DNA of 64,000 nucleotides from Bacteroidetes bacterium GWF2_40_14 (GCA_001769195.1 MEOK01000015.1:1-64000), one strand, 5' to 3'. Positions 35,384 to 44,018 are shown, counted from the stretch's first letter. A program made the numbers and translations. The notes: generated from the sequence alone by a model not told the origin.

Positions 35384-35778
35384 AGCATTAGAATTAATAA
35401 ATAAAGGCCACTCAATGAGTAGCCATAATATTAATAATGAAATAATTAAGTGAGTGTTTGTGTTTAAATCTCGTTCTTATTTGATTTTTAAAATTAATGC
35501 TGGTCATCTTTGGATGCTTAACGATATGTAAGAAATTAAATAATAATCTAATAATCTAATAACCTACTAATTTACCATAAATGATTTATGCCAGGGGGGA
35601 CTCACCAATTTTTCTTGATTAGGGGGGTCTTCTTTGGATATATATAGCGCTCAAGAAAAAATTAAATTTTTTTAATAACAAAAATAAAGTTGATGGTTGA
35701 CGGTTTACCTGATGATAATGTCAAGATAATAAGATATATAAGCTATATTTCCTGTCAACGTCAACCAGTGAACTATTA
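35384..35778. other. Gene-free stretch with two G-tracts
   Basis: This 395-bp stretch lies between the DUF3987 and RadC-like genes, which share a strand. Two AGGGGGG heptamers (35593-35599 and 35621-35627) stand 28 bp apart in very AT-rich DNA, near a TATATATA-like run. A hairpin (35406-35424) lies near the RadC start. These could be protein-binding or transfer-origin sequences; nothing in the sequence proves it. Confidence 0.45.
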
Positions 35779-37113
35779 TTATTTTCTAAGTGCTTTATTA
35801 ACTGCTTGTTTTGTTATCCCTAGACTCTCCGCTAGCTTACTCTGACTTTTTATAATATAGGCTTTATCAAGCATCCTTAAAATTGCTTCACGTCCAACAA
35901 CATTTTCTGTTAGAGAATTTGTTATTATAGTATGTACTTTATTAGCTGTATGTTCAAAGTATCTACATAATCTTATTGCGTATTCCATAGATAATGAACT
36001 AATTACCATATTGCTAATATCGTTACCGATCATTGTTTCAACAAGCAATGCAAGTCTTTGTGCGTAAATTTGAAGTTTACTGTAAACTGGAGCCATGTAT
36101 TCATGTTTAAACTTCATGTATTGAAGATAATTCCAATAATCCTCATACATTCTTATTGCGGTTAATTGAAAACTAGCTGGTCGGTGGAATGTGCTAGCCA
36201 TTAGAATCCCAAGAAAATTGCTCCAAATATTATTAATCTCTTCAGATATTTTTACATCAGAATATAATTGAGGTAAAGTAAAATTGTCAGGATATACCCA
36301 TAACCAACGAGGAGTAAAACCGTTATTCATTAAAACTTGTTTTCCAAATGTATCCTTTAAAATTCCTGGCTGAATACTTCCCAATATGCTCATGAAAGGT
36401 TTCCTAATATATGTTAAACCATCCTTTTTTCTGTTAGTAGTAAAGTCTGTTCCATCAAAAATGGACAGCAATTGTGAAATTTCTCCGCTTTTACTATAAC
36501 GATCAATATCATCAAGAAAGCCCCTAATCTCATCTCTACAAAGCAGCAATCCTTGTGGATTTTTTGCTAAAAGATCATTTCTTGCCTCAGGTGTACTATC
36601 AGAAATAATATGTTGAACTAGCTTGGGTATTTCAATATAAGATAAGGGATTTTGTCTTAAATTTTCACAAGCTTTTATATATGCATTGTAGTTTGAGTTG
36701 TCCCAATTTTCAATAGGTTTTATTGCCCATAGCATAGGTTGTGATTTATTTTGCCCACTTTGTGCAACATTCACTAGCCACAGACAAGGGGAATTTGTGT
36801 ATTTTCCATCATAACAGGAAACCTTAGATCCTATTGCCCCGCTAACAGCCCCAAAAATACTGGATACCACAAAATCTCTGGAACATCGGAAGATATTTTG
36901 TAATTCTGATATTATTTGTTGCTGCCAGATTGTCAGAGCATCTATCGGTAATTCTAGTATTGGATTACGCTCATACTCTTGAGCTATAATAGAATATTTG
37001 CATAAATCAGCCTGAGACATTTCTTGTTGTCTCTCCCGTCGAATTATTTGTTGATTTGGCCTTGCCAATACTAATGCAGTATTACTATTTTCCATCATCA
37101 ACCCTCCTTTCAT
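35779..37113 (-). CDS. DUF3987 family protein (primase/helicase-like)
   Basis: The protein has 444 residues, with ATG starts at 37113 or a few codons on. It has the form of DUF3987 proteins found on Bacteroidetes mobile elements: LPIDALTIWQQQIISELQ, SIFGAVSGAIGSKVSCY, a weak P-loop-like VAQSGQNKSQPM, LLCRDEIRGFLDDIDRY and RKPFMSILGSIQPGIL. A C-terminal HTH-like end (SQSKLAESLGITKQAVNKALRK) is added. A role in element replication is inferred from context. Its start overlaps the HTH_17 gene by 29 bp, so the two are coupled. Confidence 0.8.
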   Translation of the reverse strand: MKGGLMMENSNTALVLARPNQQIIRRERQQEMSQADLCKYSIIAQEYERNPILELPIDALTIWQQQIISELQNIFRCSRDFVVSSIFGAVSGAIGSKVSCYDGKYTNSPCLWLVNVAQSGQNKSQPMLWAIKPIENWDNSNYNAYIKACENLRQNPLSYIEIPKLVQHIISDSTPEARNDLLAKNPQGLLLCRDEIRGFLDDIDRYSKSGEISQLLSIFDGTDFTTNRKKDGLTYIRKPFMSILGSIQPGILKDTFGKQVLMNNGFTPRWLWVYPDNFTLPQLYSDVKISEEINNIWSNFLGILMASTFHRPASFQLTAIRMYEDYWNYLQYMKFKHEYMAPVYSKLQIYAQRLALLVETMIGNDISNMVISSLSMEYAIRLCRYFEHTANKVHTIITNSLTENVVGREAILRMLDKAYIIKSQSKLAESLGITKQAVNKALRK

Positions 37114-37396
37114 TTCTACTTATGACGTGGGCATTCATAAAATTTTCAAGGTCAATTCTTTTTACATAGATTTTTCTGCCAAACTGACTAAAGGGGATTC
37201 TACGTTGATCACGGTATGTTTGCCATGTTTTTTGGGAGACATGAAGCATCTTCCTGGCTTCTGATGATTCAATCCATTCAGACATTAACTCGCCTTCTTT
37301 CTTCTTTTGTAAGAGATTCTTTACTTCTTTAAGATTCTCAATGATTTCTTTCCAATCTGTTTCAGGTATTAGGGAAATTTTATATTCATTAAACAT
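37085..37396 (-). CDS. Excisionase-like helix-turn-helix protein
   Basis: The protein has 103 residues. The C-terminal half is an HTH_17/MerR-like winged domain (SEWIESSEARKMLHVSQKTWQTYRDQRRIPFSQFGRKIYVKRIDLENFMNAH), usual for excisionases and small regulators next to Bacteroidetes integrases. The N-terminal 40 residues form a charged helix. It overlaps the DUF3987 gene by 29 bp. It probably binds the attachment region to steer excision, or controls the replication gene. Confidence 0.78.
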   Translation of the reverse strand: MFNEYKISLIPETDWKEIIENLKEVKNLLQKKKEGELMSEWIESSEARKMLHVSQKTWQTYRDQRRIPFSQFGRKIYVKRIDLENFMNAHVISRNERRVDDGK

Positions 37397-37571
37397 AATT
37401 TAATCCAATCAGGTTATAACCTCGTCCGCTTTTTTAATGGGATTTGAGTACCTGATTTGAGTGCAAAATTAAAATGGCAAAATTGAATTAGTTGGATATG
37501 AAAATGGATATTTGCACACACAAATTTACCCACTGTTTATTAACGAGTTAAACTGAATTGCACGAGAAATA

Positions 37572-38417
37572 TTACAAAAATGTATCCCTATTCTCAGAGA
37601 CAGGCAAAGCCCTTATCATCGCTCTCTTGAAAGAATTTATCCAATTTTTAATATTGTCATACTTTTCCTTGCTATCTAGATAGGGGGGTAGTTGTTCATA
37701 AATCGCAATACAATCATAAATACAAGCATACTCTTGAATTACATTATCACCTTTTCCCGTTTCCGTTATGTTGGTTAGATTATCATATAGACTTTCTAAG
37801 GATGTAGAATGGAAAACTTCAAGCATTGTTAAAGTATTCAAGCAGAAAAAAGCCTTTTCTCCTAGACGAACTGTTCTACTTCGTGTTTTTGGTGGATATA
37901 ATTTTGGATATAAATTAAAAAAATTATCAATAAAATCCCCCCATTTGATCACATCTTTTTCTGAAGTTATTTTAACTTGATAATTTTTTCTATTTATTAA
38001 CCCATTTCTGTCAAAACGCATTAAACCCCTTTTTGTTATTTCCTCTCTTTCATTTATTATTTTTGTTAATATCTTAGGGAGTTGACGATTCAGCATCTTT
38101 ATCAGTAGGGTAACGGTTTTTTGAGTATTAATTTTACAGGAATTATTAAATAGATCTTTCAATATAATCTCATGATTCCTGATTTTCAAAAACTTAAGTA
38201 AATTAACCATCTCTGAAACGGTCAGTAATGCCTCTTTTTCAGCTTCAACGGAGAATAATTCAAACAATGGTGGTCTAGATAAATCCACATATAAAATTCC
38301 GAGCGTAATCTCATTATGATCAAATCTATAATTAATAAATAGACTTGCTAATTTATCATAATCTTTAATATTCTCGGGGATAGTGCTAGGTGTCTTAATA
38401 GTTGAATTTGATTCCAT
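37572..38417 (-). CDS. Element protein of unknown function between integrase and HTH genes
   Basis: The protein has 281 residues and is soluble and largely helical. It starts 12 bp after the integrase stop, so it is very likely co-transcribed with it. It is rich in leucine and lysine, with segments such as ALLTVSEMVNLLKFLKIRNHEIILKDLF and RTVRLGEKAFFCLNTLTMLEVFHS. RteC-type regulators occupy a similar place in other Bacteroidetes elements, but the match is not convincing. No function is assigned. Confidence 0.6.
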   Translation of the reverse strand: MESNSTIKTPSTIPENIKDYDKLASLFINYRFDHNEITLGILYVDLSRPPLFELFSVEAEKEALLTVSEMVNLLKFLKIRNHEIILKDLFNNSCKINTQKTVTLLIKMLNRQLPKILTKIINEREEITKRGLMRFDRNGLINRKNYQVKITSEKDVIKWGDFIDNFFNLYPKLYPPKTRSRTVRLGEKAFFCLNTLTMLEVFHSTSLESLYDNLTNITETGKGDNVIQEYACIYDCIAIYEQLPPYLDSKEKYDNIKNWINSFKRAMIRALPVSENRDTFL

Positions 38418-38429
38418 GTTTGAAGTGTA

Positions 38430-39848
38430 TTATAGTGGTTTATTTGTTTTTAGCTTAGTCATTAGCATTGAGATTTCATCTGGGGTCATTTTGTCGAGCA
38501 ATTCTACAATTTCTAATTTAGGAGAAACTTTCTGCTGAAATATTTGAGCCATTGCCTTGTCTGCAGATGAGGTGTCAAAATCCTTCATGTAGATTTCAGT
38601 GGTTTTTAGCGATGAATGATTCAGCATATCTTTCAGAACGTAATTGTCGATACCTTCCTGTTTTGCTGCTTTTGCAAAGGAGTGTCTTGCAACATGAAAA
38701 GAAATCTTTTTTGTGATACCTGCTTTTTCTGCAATTTGTTTTAGGTATTTATTTATTAAAGCTGCTGAAACACCAAGTTTATGAAACTGTTTCTTTTTTA
38801 GTTCAAGTGACATAGTGTCTTTTTCTTCCTGAGTTATTGCCTGTGCATAAGATGCAGAATTATCTAGAATAGGAAATATGTAATCTGCTGAATTGGCACT
38901 TTCGGAATGATAGTGAGCAAGAATCTCTTGTGCTTGAGCCACTAAAATTAATGTTCTCTCTTTGTGATTCTTGCCCATAGTATAAGTCAATTTGCCTTCA
39001 TTGGTAATATTACTCCATCTTAGTTGCATTATGTCGCCAATTCTAATACCTGCACAGTAGAAAGAGAATAAGAAGTAATTCCGGCAATGCCATATTAAAC
39101 TATTAGGTGCCAATTCTAATTCTCTGATTTTCTGTATTTCTGATTTCTCGAGTTTATCTCTAGAAGTCTGTACCTCGTTTACTCTAAATAGTGTAAAGGG
39201 GTTATCTTCAGGCTTCATTAGCTTCTCAACATCAATAATCCTTTTAATAAAAGTCTTAAATATCCTTAAGGTTAAATGGATAGAGTTCTGATGTAAGACC
39301 TTATCTGGTTGCCTTTCATTATGTAAAGTAGTTAAATAAGCGTGAAATTTTGAAAGAAATGAAGGTGTTATTTGCTCGAGGTTTATATCTTTTTCTCCAA
39401 TGCTGGCTAGATACCCCTCTAATTTATTGCAGAATCCATTATATGTTTTCCATGTGCTAATATGCCCTGCTTCAAGTGTCTCTCTTGTTCTCTCCTTTGC
39501 AAACTGTATAAACGACATTGATTTTATATTCTTCCCTGATTTCTCATAAGCTTTTAAATCAGAAATAATGCTTAATGAAGATACTTGTCCTAAAGCTTTC
39601 TGCAAAGAATATTCTTTTCTGACTGTTTCTATTTCATTGGCAAGAGATTCATTCCATGCCTTTGCATTAGGTTCTGTAGTTCGTATCCAATTGTTTTGTC
39701 TTGCCTTCGAATTAAAGTCAGATTTTCTGTTTACTGCTATACTGGTTTTGATCCTTTTTCTTTCTCCTTTGATGGTTACTACAAGGTAGATTGGGAAAGT
39801 TCTGTTTCTTGTAGGCTTATTACTAAGTTCTAATCTAAATGTTGCCAT
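38430..39848 (-). CDS. Tyrosine recombinase (integrase)
   Basis: The protein has 472 residues. It has the three-part layout of Bacteroidetes element integrases: an N-terminal arm-binding domain (1-80), a SAM-like core-binding domain (about 105-215) and a catalytic domain with R269 (AGIRIGD), H385 and R388 (HVARHS), H411 (LNHSSLKTTE) and nucleophile Y420 (EIYMKDF). It should join the element to tRNA-Leu. Its start lies 38 bp from a putative arm-site pair and 175 bp from the right attachment site. The gene reads inward from the right end. Confidence 0.95.
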   Translation of the reverse strand: MATFRLELSNKPTRNRTFPIYLVVTIKGERKRIKTSIAVNRKSDFNSKARQNNWIRTTEPNAKAWNESLANEIETVRKEYSLQKALGQVSSLSIISDLKAYEKSGKNIKSMSFIQFAKERTRETLEAGHISTWKTYNGFCNKLEGYLASIGEKDINLEQITPSFLSKFHAYLTTLHNERQPDKVLHQNSIHLTLRIFKTFIKRIIDVEKLMKPEDNPFTLFRVNEVQTSRDKLEKSEIQKIRELELAPNSLIWHCRNYFLFSFYCAGIRIGDIMQLRWSNITNEGKLTYTMGKNHKERTLILVAQAQEILAHYHSESANSADYIFPILDNSASYAQAITQEEKDTMSLELKKKQFHKLGVSAALINKYLKQIAEKAGITKKISFHVARHSFAKAAKQEGIDNYVLKDMLNHSSLKTTEIYMKDFDTSSADKAMAQIFQQKVSPKLEIVELLDKMTPDEISMLMTKLKTNKPL

Positions 39849-39874
39849 GAGCGGAATTAATTTTAATTACAGTT

Positions 39875-39882
39875 CAAATATA
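39875..39882 (-). promoter_or_regulatory. -7 box of the integrase gene
   Basis: TATATTTG on the minus strand lies 27 bp before the integrase ATG. Its -33 region falls on the TTTACTGGC/TACTGGCA pair, so recombinase bound there would block its own promoter. Confidence 0.45.
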
Positions 39883-39885
39883 ATA

Positions 39886-39906
39886 TTTACTGGCAAAATA
39901 CTGGCA
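39886..39906. repeat. Putative recombinase arm-site pair, right
   Basis: TTTACTGGC (39886-39894) is followed after 4 bases by TACTGGCA (39899-39906), with the same sequence, order and 13-bp offset as the pair at 31339-31359. Confidence 0.65.
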
Positions 39907-40022
39907 AATATCTTATATCTGATTACTTTTTATTATACTTAAAATGTACAATTAAAAATGGAAATATAAGATAATGAGTATGTATAATAAGGAAGTAGGT
40001 GGGAATAGAAAGTAAAAAAAGT

Positions 40023-40040
40023 ATTCCCGTCCCGAGCACC
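40023..40040 (+). repeat. Right attachment site
   Basis: This is the second copy of the 18-bp repeat, a fragment of the tRNA-Leu 3' end without the rest of the tRNA. It is followed by CCAAAA and a strong terminator, which are the original chromosomal sequence behind the tRNA. Confidence 0.9.
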
Positions 40041-40042
40041 CC

Positions 40043-40078
40043 AAAAAACTCTTAATCATTTGATTAAGAGTTTTTTTT
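40043..40078. terminator. Original tRNA-Leu terminator, now cut off from the tRNA
   Basis: A perfect 16-bp stem (40043-40058 with 40061-40076), arms AAAAAACTCTTAATCA, has a 2-base loop and ends in a T-run. It works in both directions. It stands 3 bp after the attachment core. Confidence 0.85.
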
Positions 40079-40095
40079 GTGGAGATATTTTTTTC

Positions 40096-40103
40096 TATCT
40101 TTG
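40096..40103 (+). promoter_or_regulatory. -7 box of the MarC-like gene
   Basis: TATCTTTG matches TAnnTTTG and lies 16 bp before the ATG at 40120. This rules out the upstream start at 40060, which would lie inside the terminator. The nearest TTTG (40076-40079) is 16 bases away, shorter than usual. Confidence 0.5.
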
Positions 40104-40119
40104 CAAAAACTACCAGCAG

Positions 40120-40698
40120 ATGAACTTAAACATAAAAGAGATATTCAGCGCATTCATCGTTATGTTTGCCGTTATCGACATATTGGGTTCGGTTCCTATC
40201 ATTCTAGGGATGAAGGAGAAGAAAAAAAGCTTCAGTCCTGTAAACGCCTCCCTGATCTCATTTGCAATACTTGTTGCTTTTCTGTTTTTAGGACAAGCCC
40301 TTCTGGGTTTATTTGGTGTCGATATATCCTCATTCGCAGTTGCCGGAGCTTTGGTGCTGCTTGTACTAGCCATAGAGATGATATTCGGAATTCAGATATT
40401 CAAAGATGATGGCCCGACAGATTCCGCTACAATAGTGCCTATAGTTTTTCCACTCATAGCCGGAGCAGCTTCGTTTACCACACTACTTTCATTAAGAGCA
40501 GAGTATGAGGTGCCAAATATAATAATTGCTCTTTTTCTAAATATAGTGATTGTCTTCCTTGTTCTCAATAATCTTGACCTGATCTCCAGAAAGGTTGGCA
40601 AGGGAGGAATATATGTGATGAGGAAGTTTTTCGGAATAATTCTTCTGGCAATAGCAGTAAAACTAATTACCTCTAACCTGCACTCTCTCCTGACATGA
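40120..40698 (+). CDS. MarC family integral membrane protein
   Basis: The protein has 192 residues from the ATG at 40120 (MNLNIKEIFSAFIVMFAVIDILGSVPI). Six hydrophobic helices are visible, with the MarC start pattern F-x-V-x-D-x-x-G-S-x-P, the mid-region FGIQIFKDDGPTDSATIVPIVFPLIAGAASFTTLL and the C-terminal GIILLAIAVKLI. The E. coli namesake was once tied to antibiotic resistance, but that link was withdrawn, so the role is unknown. It is the first gene after the element and stands upstream of the ribosomal block on the same strand. Confidence 0.85.
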   Translation: MNLNIKEIFSAFIVMFAVIDILGSVPIILGMKEKKKSFSPVNASLISFAILVAFLFLGQALLGLFGVDISSFAVAGALVLLVLAIEMIFGIQIFKDDGPTDSATIVPIVFPLIAGAASFTTLLSLRAEYEVPNIIIALFLNIVIVFLVLNNLDLISRKVGKGGIYVMRKFFGIILLAIAVKLITSNLHSLLT

Positions 40699-40792
40699 AT
40701 CAGTAGCATAGATGCTCCTTTAGTATGCCTTTGATCAATATAAAATTTCTCGCAGAATGGTTGATATCTTGTTGATATATTCCATTCACCTA

Positions 40793-40822
40793 TTGCTTTT
40801 ACAAAGTTTTATTGTATCTTTG
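40793..40822 (+). promoter_or_regulatory. Promoter of the rplC-rpsC block
   Basis: TTG (40793-40795), 19 bases, then TATCTTTG (40815-40822) match the Bacteroidetes consensus. The leader of about 53 bases carries the small stem CCGCA/TGCGG at its 5' end (about 40827-40843). Confidence 0.8.
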
Positions 40823-40882
40823 CTGCCCGCAAAATTTATGCGGAATTTATTAATATATTAAAAAACACCAAATTAACAACCA

Positions 40883-41509
40883 ATGCCTGGATTAATTGGA
40901 AGAAAAATCGGAATGACATCCGTTTTCGGTGCTGATGGAAAAAATATTCCATGCACCGTTATTGAGGCTGGTCCGTGTGTTGTTACGCAAATTCGTACAG
41001 AAGAGACTGATGGTTATGCCGCTGTACAACTTGCCTATGACGAACAAAAAGAAAAACACACCAGCTCGGGCCTAATGGGCCATTTTAAAAAGGCACAAAC
41101 CACACCAAAACGAAAAGTAGTGGAATTTGCGAATGATTTCGCAATGGCACTACAGTTAGGTGATACTATTACCGTCGCTGACGTGATTCACGATCAGATG
41201 GAATGGGTAGATGTAACAGGAATTTCTAAAGGAAAAGGATTCCAGGGTGTTGTGAAACGCCATGGATTCGCCGGAGTAGGTGGTGCGACACATGGTCAGC
41301 ACAACAGGCTTCGCGCTCCTGGTTCGATGGGTGCCTCTTCATGGCCTTCTCGCGTATTTAAAGGTAAGAAATTGGCCGGCCGTATGGGTGGCGATCAAGT
41401 TAAAATCTTGAATCTAAGAGTTATTAAGGTTATTCCCGAGAACAATCTTGTTCTTGTGAAAGGATCGATACCTGGCTGCAAAGGTTCATATGTAATCGTG
41501 GAGGAATAA
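40883..41509 (+). CDS. rplC: 50S ribosomal protein L3
   Basis: The protein has 208 residues. L3 helps start assembly of the large subunit and reaches towards the peptidyl-transferase centre. The start [15 protein letters not shown] and the loop [43 protein letters not shown] are typical. It now opens a plus-strand operon with its own promoter; in related genomes it is preceded by rpsJ. rplD follows after 6 bp. Confidence 0.97.
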   Translation: MPGLIGRKIGMTSVFGADGKNIPCTVIEAGPCVVTQIRTEETDGYAAVQLAYDEQKEKHTSSGLMGHFKKAQTTPKRKVVEFANDFAMALQLGDTITVADVIHDQMEWVDVTGISKGKGFQGVVKRHGFAGVGGATHGQHNRLRAPGSMGASSWPSRVFKGKKLAGRMGGDQVKILNLRVIKVIPENNLVLVKGSIPGCKGSYVIVEE

Positions 41510-41515
41510 GCGTCT

Positions 41516-42148
41516 ATGGAATTATCAGTTTACAAAATAGATGGAACCGAGTCAGGAAAAAAAGTGACTCTGGATTCCGGAATCTTTGGCATTGAGCCAA
41601 ATGATCACGCGATCTACCTGGATGTAAAGCAATATCTTGCTAACCAACGTCAGGGAACAAGCAAAACAAAAGAGAGATGGGAAGTATCGTACAGTACCAA
41701 GAAGGTAATCCGTCAAAAGGGTTCCGGTGGTGCACGTCACGGTAGCATCAAAGCTCCTATATATGTTGGTGGTGGAAGGATCTTTGGTCCAAAACCACGC
41801 GACTACAGTTTTAAATTGAACAAAAAGCTAAAACAACTGGCTCGTTTCTCGGCTTTGTCATACAAGGTTAAGGAACAAGCGCTTACAATTGTTGAGCCAT
41901 TTGTTATGGAAGCACCAAGGACAAAGGACTTCATGAAGATTTTCAAAGGCCTTAAGGTTAATGACAGAAAGGTTCTTTTTGTACTTCCTGAAAATACTAA
42001 CAATATTTACTTATCGTCACGCAACTTGCAGAATGTAAAAGTTATATCTGTAAATGAAATCAACACATATGACCTGGTTAATTGTACCAGTCTTATTATG
42101 GTTGACGGAGTACAAGATCTGTTGCAGGCACAATATGGACGTAATTAA
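41516..42148 (+). CDS. rplD: 50S ribosomal protein L4
   Basis: The protein has 210 residues. L4 lines the exit tunnel of the large subunit, and in E. coli it represses its own S10 operon. The extended loop [61 protein letters not shown] is the conserved rRNA-binding loop. Spacing to rplC and rplW is 6 and 11 bp. Whether L4 feedback acts on this separated operon cannot be judged. Confidence 0.97.
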   Translation: MELSVYKIDGTESGKKVTLDSGIFGIEPNDHAIYLDVKQYLANQRQGTSKTKERWEVSYSTKKVIRQKGSGGARHGSIKAPIYVGGGRIFGPKPRDYSFKLNKKLKQLARFSALSYKVKEQALTIVEPFVMEAPRTKDFMKIFKGLKVNDRKVLFVLPENTNNIYLSSRNLQNVKVISVNEINTYDLVNCTSLIMVDGVQDLLQAQYGRN

Positions 42149-42159
42149 ACCGTAAAACG

Positions 42160-42450
42160 ATGAGAATTTTAATTAAGCCTTTAGTAACAGAAAAGATGAC
42201 GATTCAGGGCGAAAAGTTGAATCGTTACGGTTTTGAAGTTGACCGCGATGCCAATAAAATTGACATTAAGAAAGCGGTTGAGGAGATGTACGGTGTTAAA
42301 GTACTGGATGTAAATACAGTAAATTACAACGGAAAACGCAGGAGCCGCTTCACAAAAGCGGGATTATTGTCAGGACGCTCAAATCACTATAAGAAAGCAT
42401 TTGTGACCCTGGCCAGTGAAGATAAGATAGATTTCTACAGTAATATTTAA
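42160..42450 (+). CDS. rplW: 50S ribosomal protein L23
   Basis: The protein has 96 residues. L23 sits at the tunnel exit and docks trigger factor and the signal recognition particle. The start [13 protein letters not shown] and the segment [34 protein letters not shown] are typical. It lies 11 bp after rplD and 4 bp before rplB in the usual S10 order. Confidence 0.97.
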   Translation: MRILIKPLVTEKMTIQGEKLNRYGFEVDRDANKIDIKKAVEEMYGVKVLDVNTVNYNGKRRSRFTKAGLLSGRSNHYKKAFVTLASEDKIDFYSNI

Positions 42451-42454
42451 GTCC

Positions 42455-43279
42455 ATGGCAATACGCAAATTTAAACCGGCAACTCCGGGAACAAGACATA
42501 AAGCTATTAGCGCATTCACTGAAATTACTTGCTCTACACCAGAGAAATCGCTGCTACAGCCACTTCGCAAGTCGGGTGGTCGTAATGGTCAGGGTAAGAT
42601 GACAATGCGTTATATAGGAGGTGGTCATAAACAAATGTACCGCGTAATCGATTTTTTACGCGATAAAGATAAATATACCGCTACAGTTAAAACTATTGAA
42701 TACGATCCAAACAGAAGTGCTCGTATTGCTTTGGTTGTTTACACAGATGGAGAAAAGCGCTACATTTTAGCTCCTAACGGAATTAAAGTGGGACAGGAAA
42801 TTGCTTCCGGCCCAGGTGTAGCCCCAGAATTAGGGAACACTCTTTTTCTATCAGAAATTCCATTAGGTACTTTAATCCACAATATTGAACTACGTCCCGG
42901 ACAAGGTGCCGCAATGGCCCGCAGTGCAGGAACATATGCTCAATTGACAGCACGTGAAGGTTCTCACGCTATTCTCAAATTGCCTTCAGGCGAAACAAGA
43001 ATGGTATTGGTAACATGCCGCGCTACTGTTGGAACAGTATCTAATCCAGATCACAACTTAGAGTCGGATGGTAAAGCCGGTCGTAAACGCTGGATGGGTC
43101 GCAGACCACGAGTTCGTGGTGTTGTTATGAATCCGGTGGATCACCCAATGGGTGGTGGTGAAGGACGCGCATCAGGAGGTCACCCTCGTTCAAGGAAAGG
43201 CTTATTGGCTAAAGGTTACAAAACCCGTAATCCTAAGAAGACGACTAAGAAGTTTATCATTGAAAGAAGGAAAAAATAA
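42455..43279 (+). CDS. rplB: 50S ribosomal protein L2
   Basis: The protein has 274 residues, the normal length. L2 is needed for subunit joining and peptidyl transfer. Conserved features are the N-terminal [37 protein letters not shown] and the C-terminal loop [26 protein letters not shown] with the key histidine. rpsS follows after 21 bp. Confidence 0.97.
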   Translation: MAIRKFKPATPGTRHKAISAFTEITCSTPEKSLLQPLRKSGGRNGQGKMTMRYIGGGHKQMYRVIDFLRDKDKYTATVKTIEYDPNRSARIALVVYTDGEKRYILAPNGIKVGQEIASGPGVAPELGNTLFLSEIPLGTLIHNIELRPGQGAAMARSAGTYAQLTAREGSHAILKLPSGETRMVLVTCRATVGTVSNPDHNLESDGKAGRKRWMGRRPRVRGVVMNPVDHPMGGGEGRASGGHPRSRKGLLAKGYKTRNPKKTTKKFIIERRKK

Positions 43280-43300
43280 CGGAATTAACTGAATAGAATT

Positions 43301-43564
43301 ATGAGTCGTTCATTAAAAAAAGGGCCTTACATTGAGGCTAGTCTCGAAAAAAGAGTACTTGCCATGAATGAAGCTGGCAAGAAAGAGGTAATCAAAACCT
43401 GGTCACGCTCAAGTATGATATCACCAGACTTTGTTGGTCACACCGTTGCTGTTCATAATGGAAACAAGTTTATTCCAGTTTATGTAACCGAAAACATGGT
43501 TGGTCACAAGCTTGGTGAATTTGCACCCACACGCACCTTTAAAGGTCACTCGGGTAATCGTTAA
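43301..43564 (+). CDS. rpsS: 30S ribosomal protein S19
   Basis: The protein has 87 residues. S19 lies in the 30S head and contacts the A-site finger. The start [19 protein letters not shown], the [22 protein letters not shown] core and the end [15 protein letters not shown] are typical. It stands between rplB and rplV as usual. Confidence 0.97.
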   Translation: MSRSLKKGPYIEASLEKRVLAMNEAGKKEVIKTWSRSSMISPDFVGHTVAVHNGNKFIPVYVTENMVGHKLGEFAPTRTFKGHSGNR

Positions 43565-43594
43565 TTAATTAATGTGTAAAACAAACTCACAATA

Positions 43595-44017
43595 ATGGGA
43601 GCTCGAAAAAAAATAGCAGCCGAAAGGCATAAAGAAATAAGGAAGCAGACAGCTATTGCAAAGCTGAATGATGTTCCTACCTCACCTAGGAAGATGCGTT
43701 TAGTTGCAGATATCATAAGAGGTGTTGAAGTAAACCATGCTTTGGATATTTTAAAATATACCAAAAAGGAAGCATCCATTCGTTTGGAGAAACTTGTTCG
43801 TTCAGCAATTGCTAACTGGGAGTCAAAAAACGAAGCAGATCGCAAAGAGTTGGAGAATGGCAATATATGTGTCCAGGACATTATGGTTGGACAAGGTCGT
43901 TCTCTGAAACGTATCCGTACAGCACCACAGGGTCGCGCAGCTAGAATCAGAAAACGTTCTAACCACGTAACCATTGTGCTGGGTAATAAAAGTAAAACCG
44001 TAAAAGAAGAGCAATAA
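43595..44017 (+). CDS. rplV: 50S ribosomal protein L22
   Basis: The protein has 140 residues. L22 has a long hairpin into the exit tunnel, where macrolide resistance changes arise. The core is recognisable: [47 protein letters not shown], then [32 protein letters not shown]. An extra basic stretch of about 20 residues precedes the core. rpsC follows after 1 bp. Confidence 0.97.
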   Translation: MGARKKIAAERHKEIRKQTAIAKLNDVPTSPRKMRLVADIIRGVEVNHALDILKYTKKEASIRLEKLVRSAIANWESKNEADRKELENGNICVQDIMVGQGRSLKRIRTAPQGRAARIRKRSNHVTIVLGNKSKTVKEEQ

Positions 44018-44018
44018 A

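Larger units (their letters stand above)
39849..40022. other. Right end of the element, non-coding
   Basis: This stretch contains the integrase promoter box, the second arm-site pair and an inverted repeat GGGAATA (40001-40007) / TATTCCC (40022-40028) that reaches into the attachment core. No gene is seen. Confidence 0.55.
31267..40040. mobile_element. Integrated element in the 3' end of tRNA-Leu
   Basis: The 18-bp sequence ATTCCCGTCCCGAGCACC occurs at 31267-31284 inside tRNA-Leu and again at 40023-40040, 8,756 bp later. Between the copies lie a tyrosine recombinase, an excisionase-like HTH protein, a DUF3987 protein, a RadC-like protein, an XRE regulator and genes of unknown function. Base composition is clearly more AT-rich than in the flanks. 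No relaxase, conjugation or phage structural gene is visible, so it looks like a small integrative element that needs a helper to move between cells. Confidence 0.9.

Noticed and set aside
37572-38417. Identification as an RteC regulator
   Set aside because: Place and length fit, but no convincing sequence match to RteC could be seen, so it is left unassigned.
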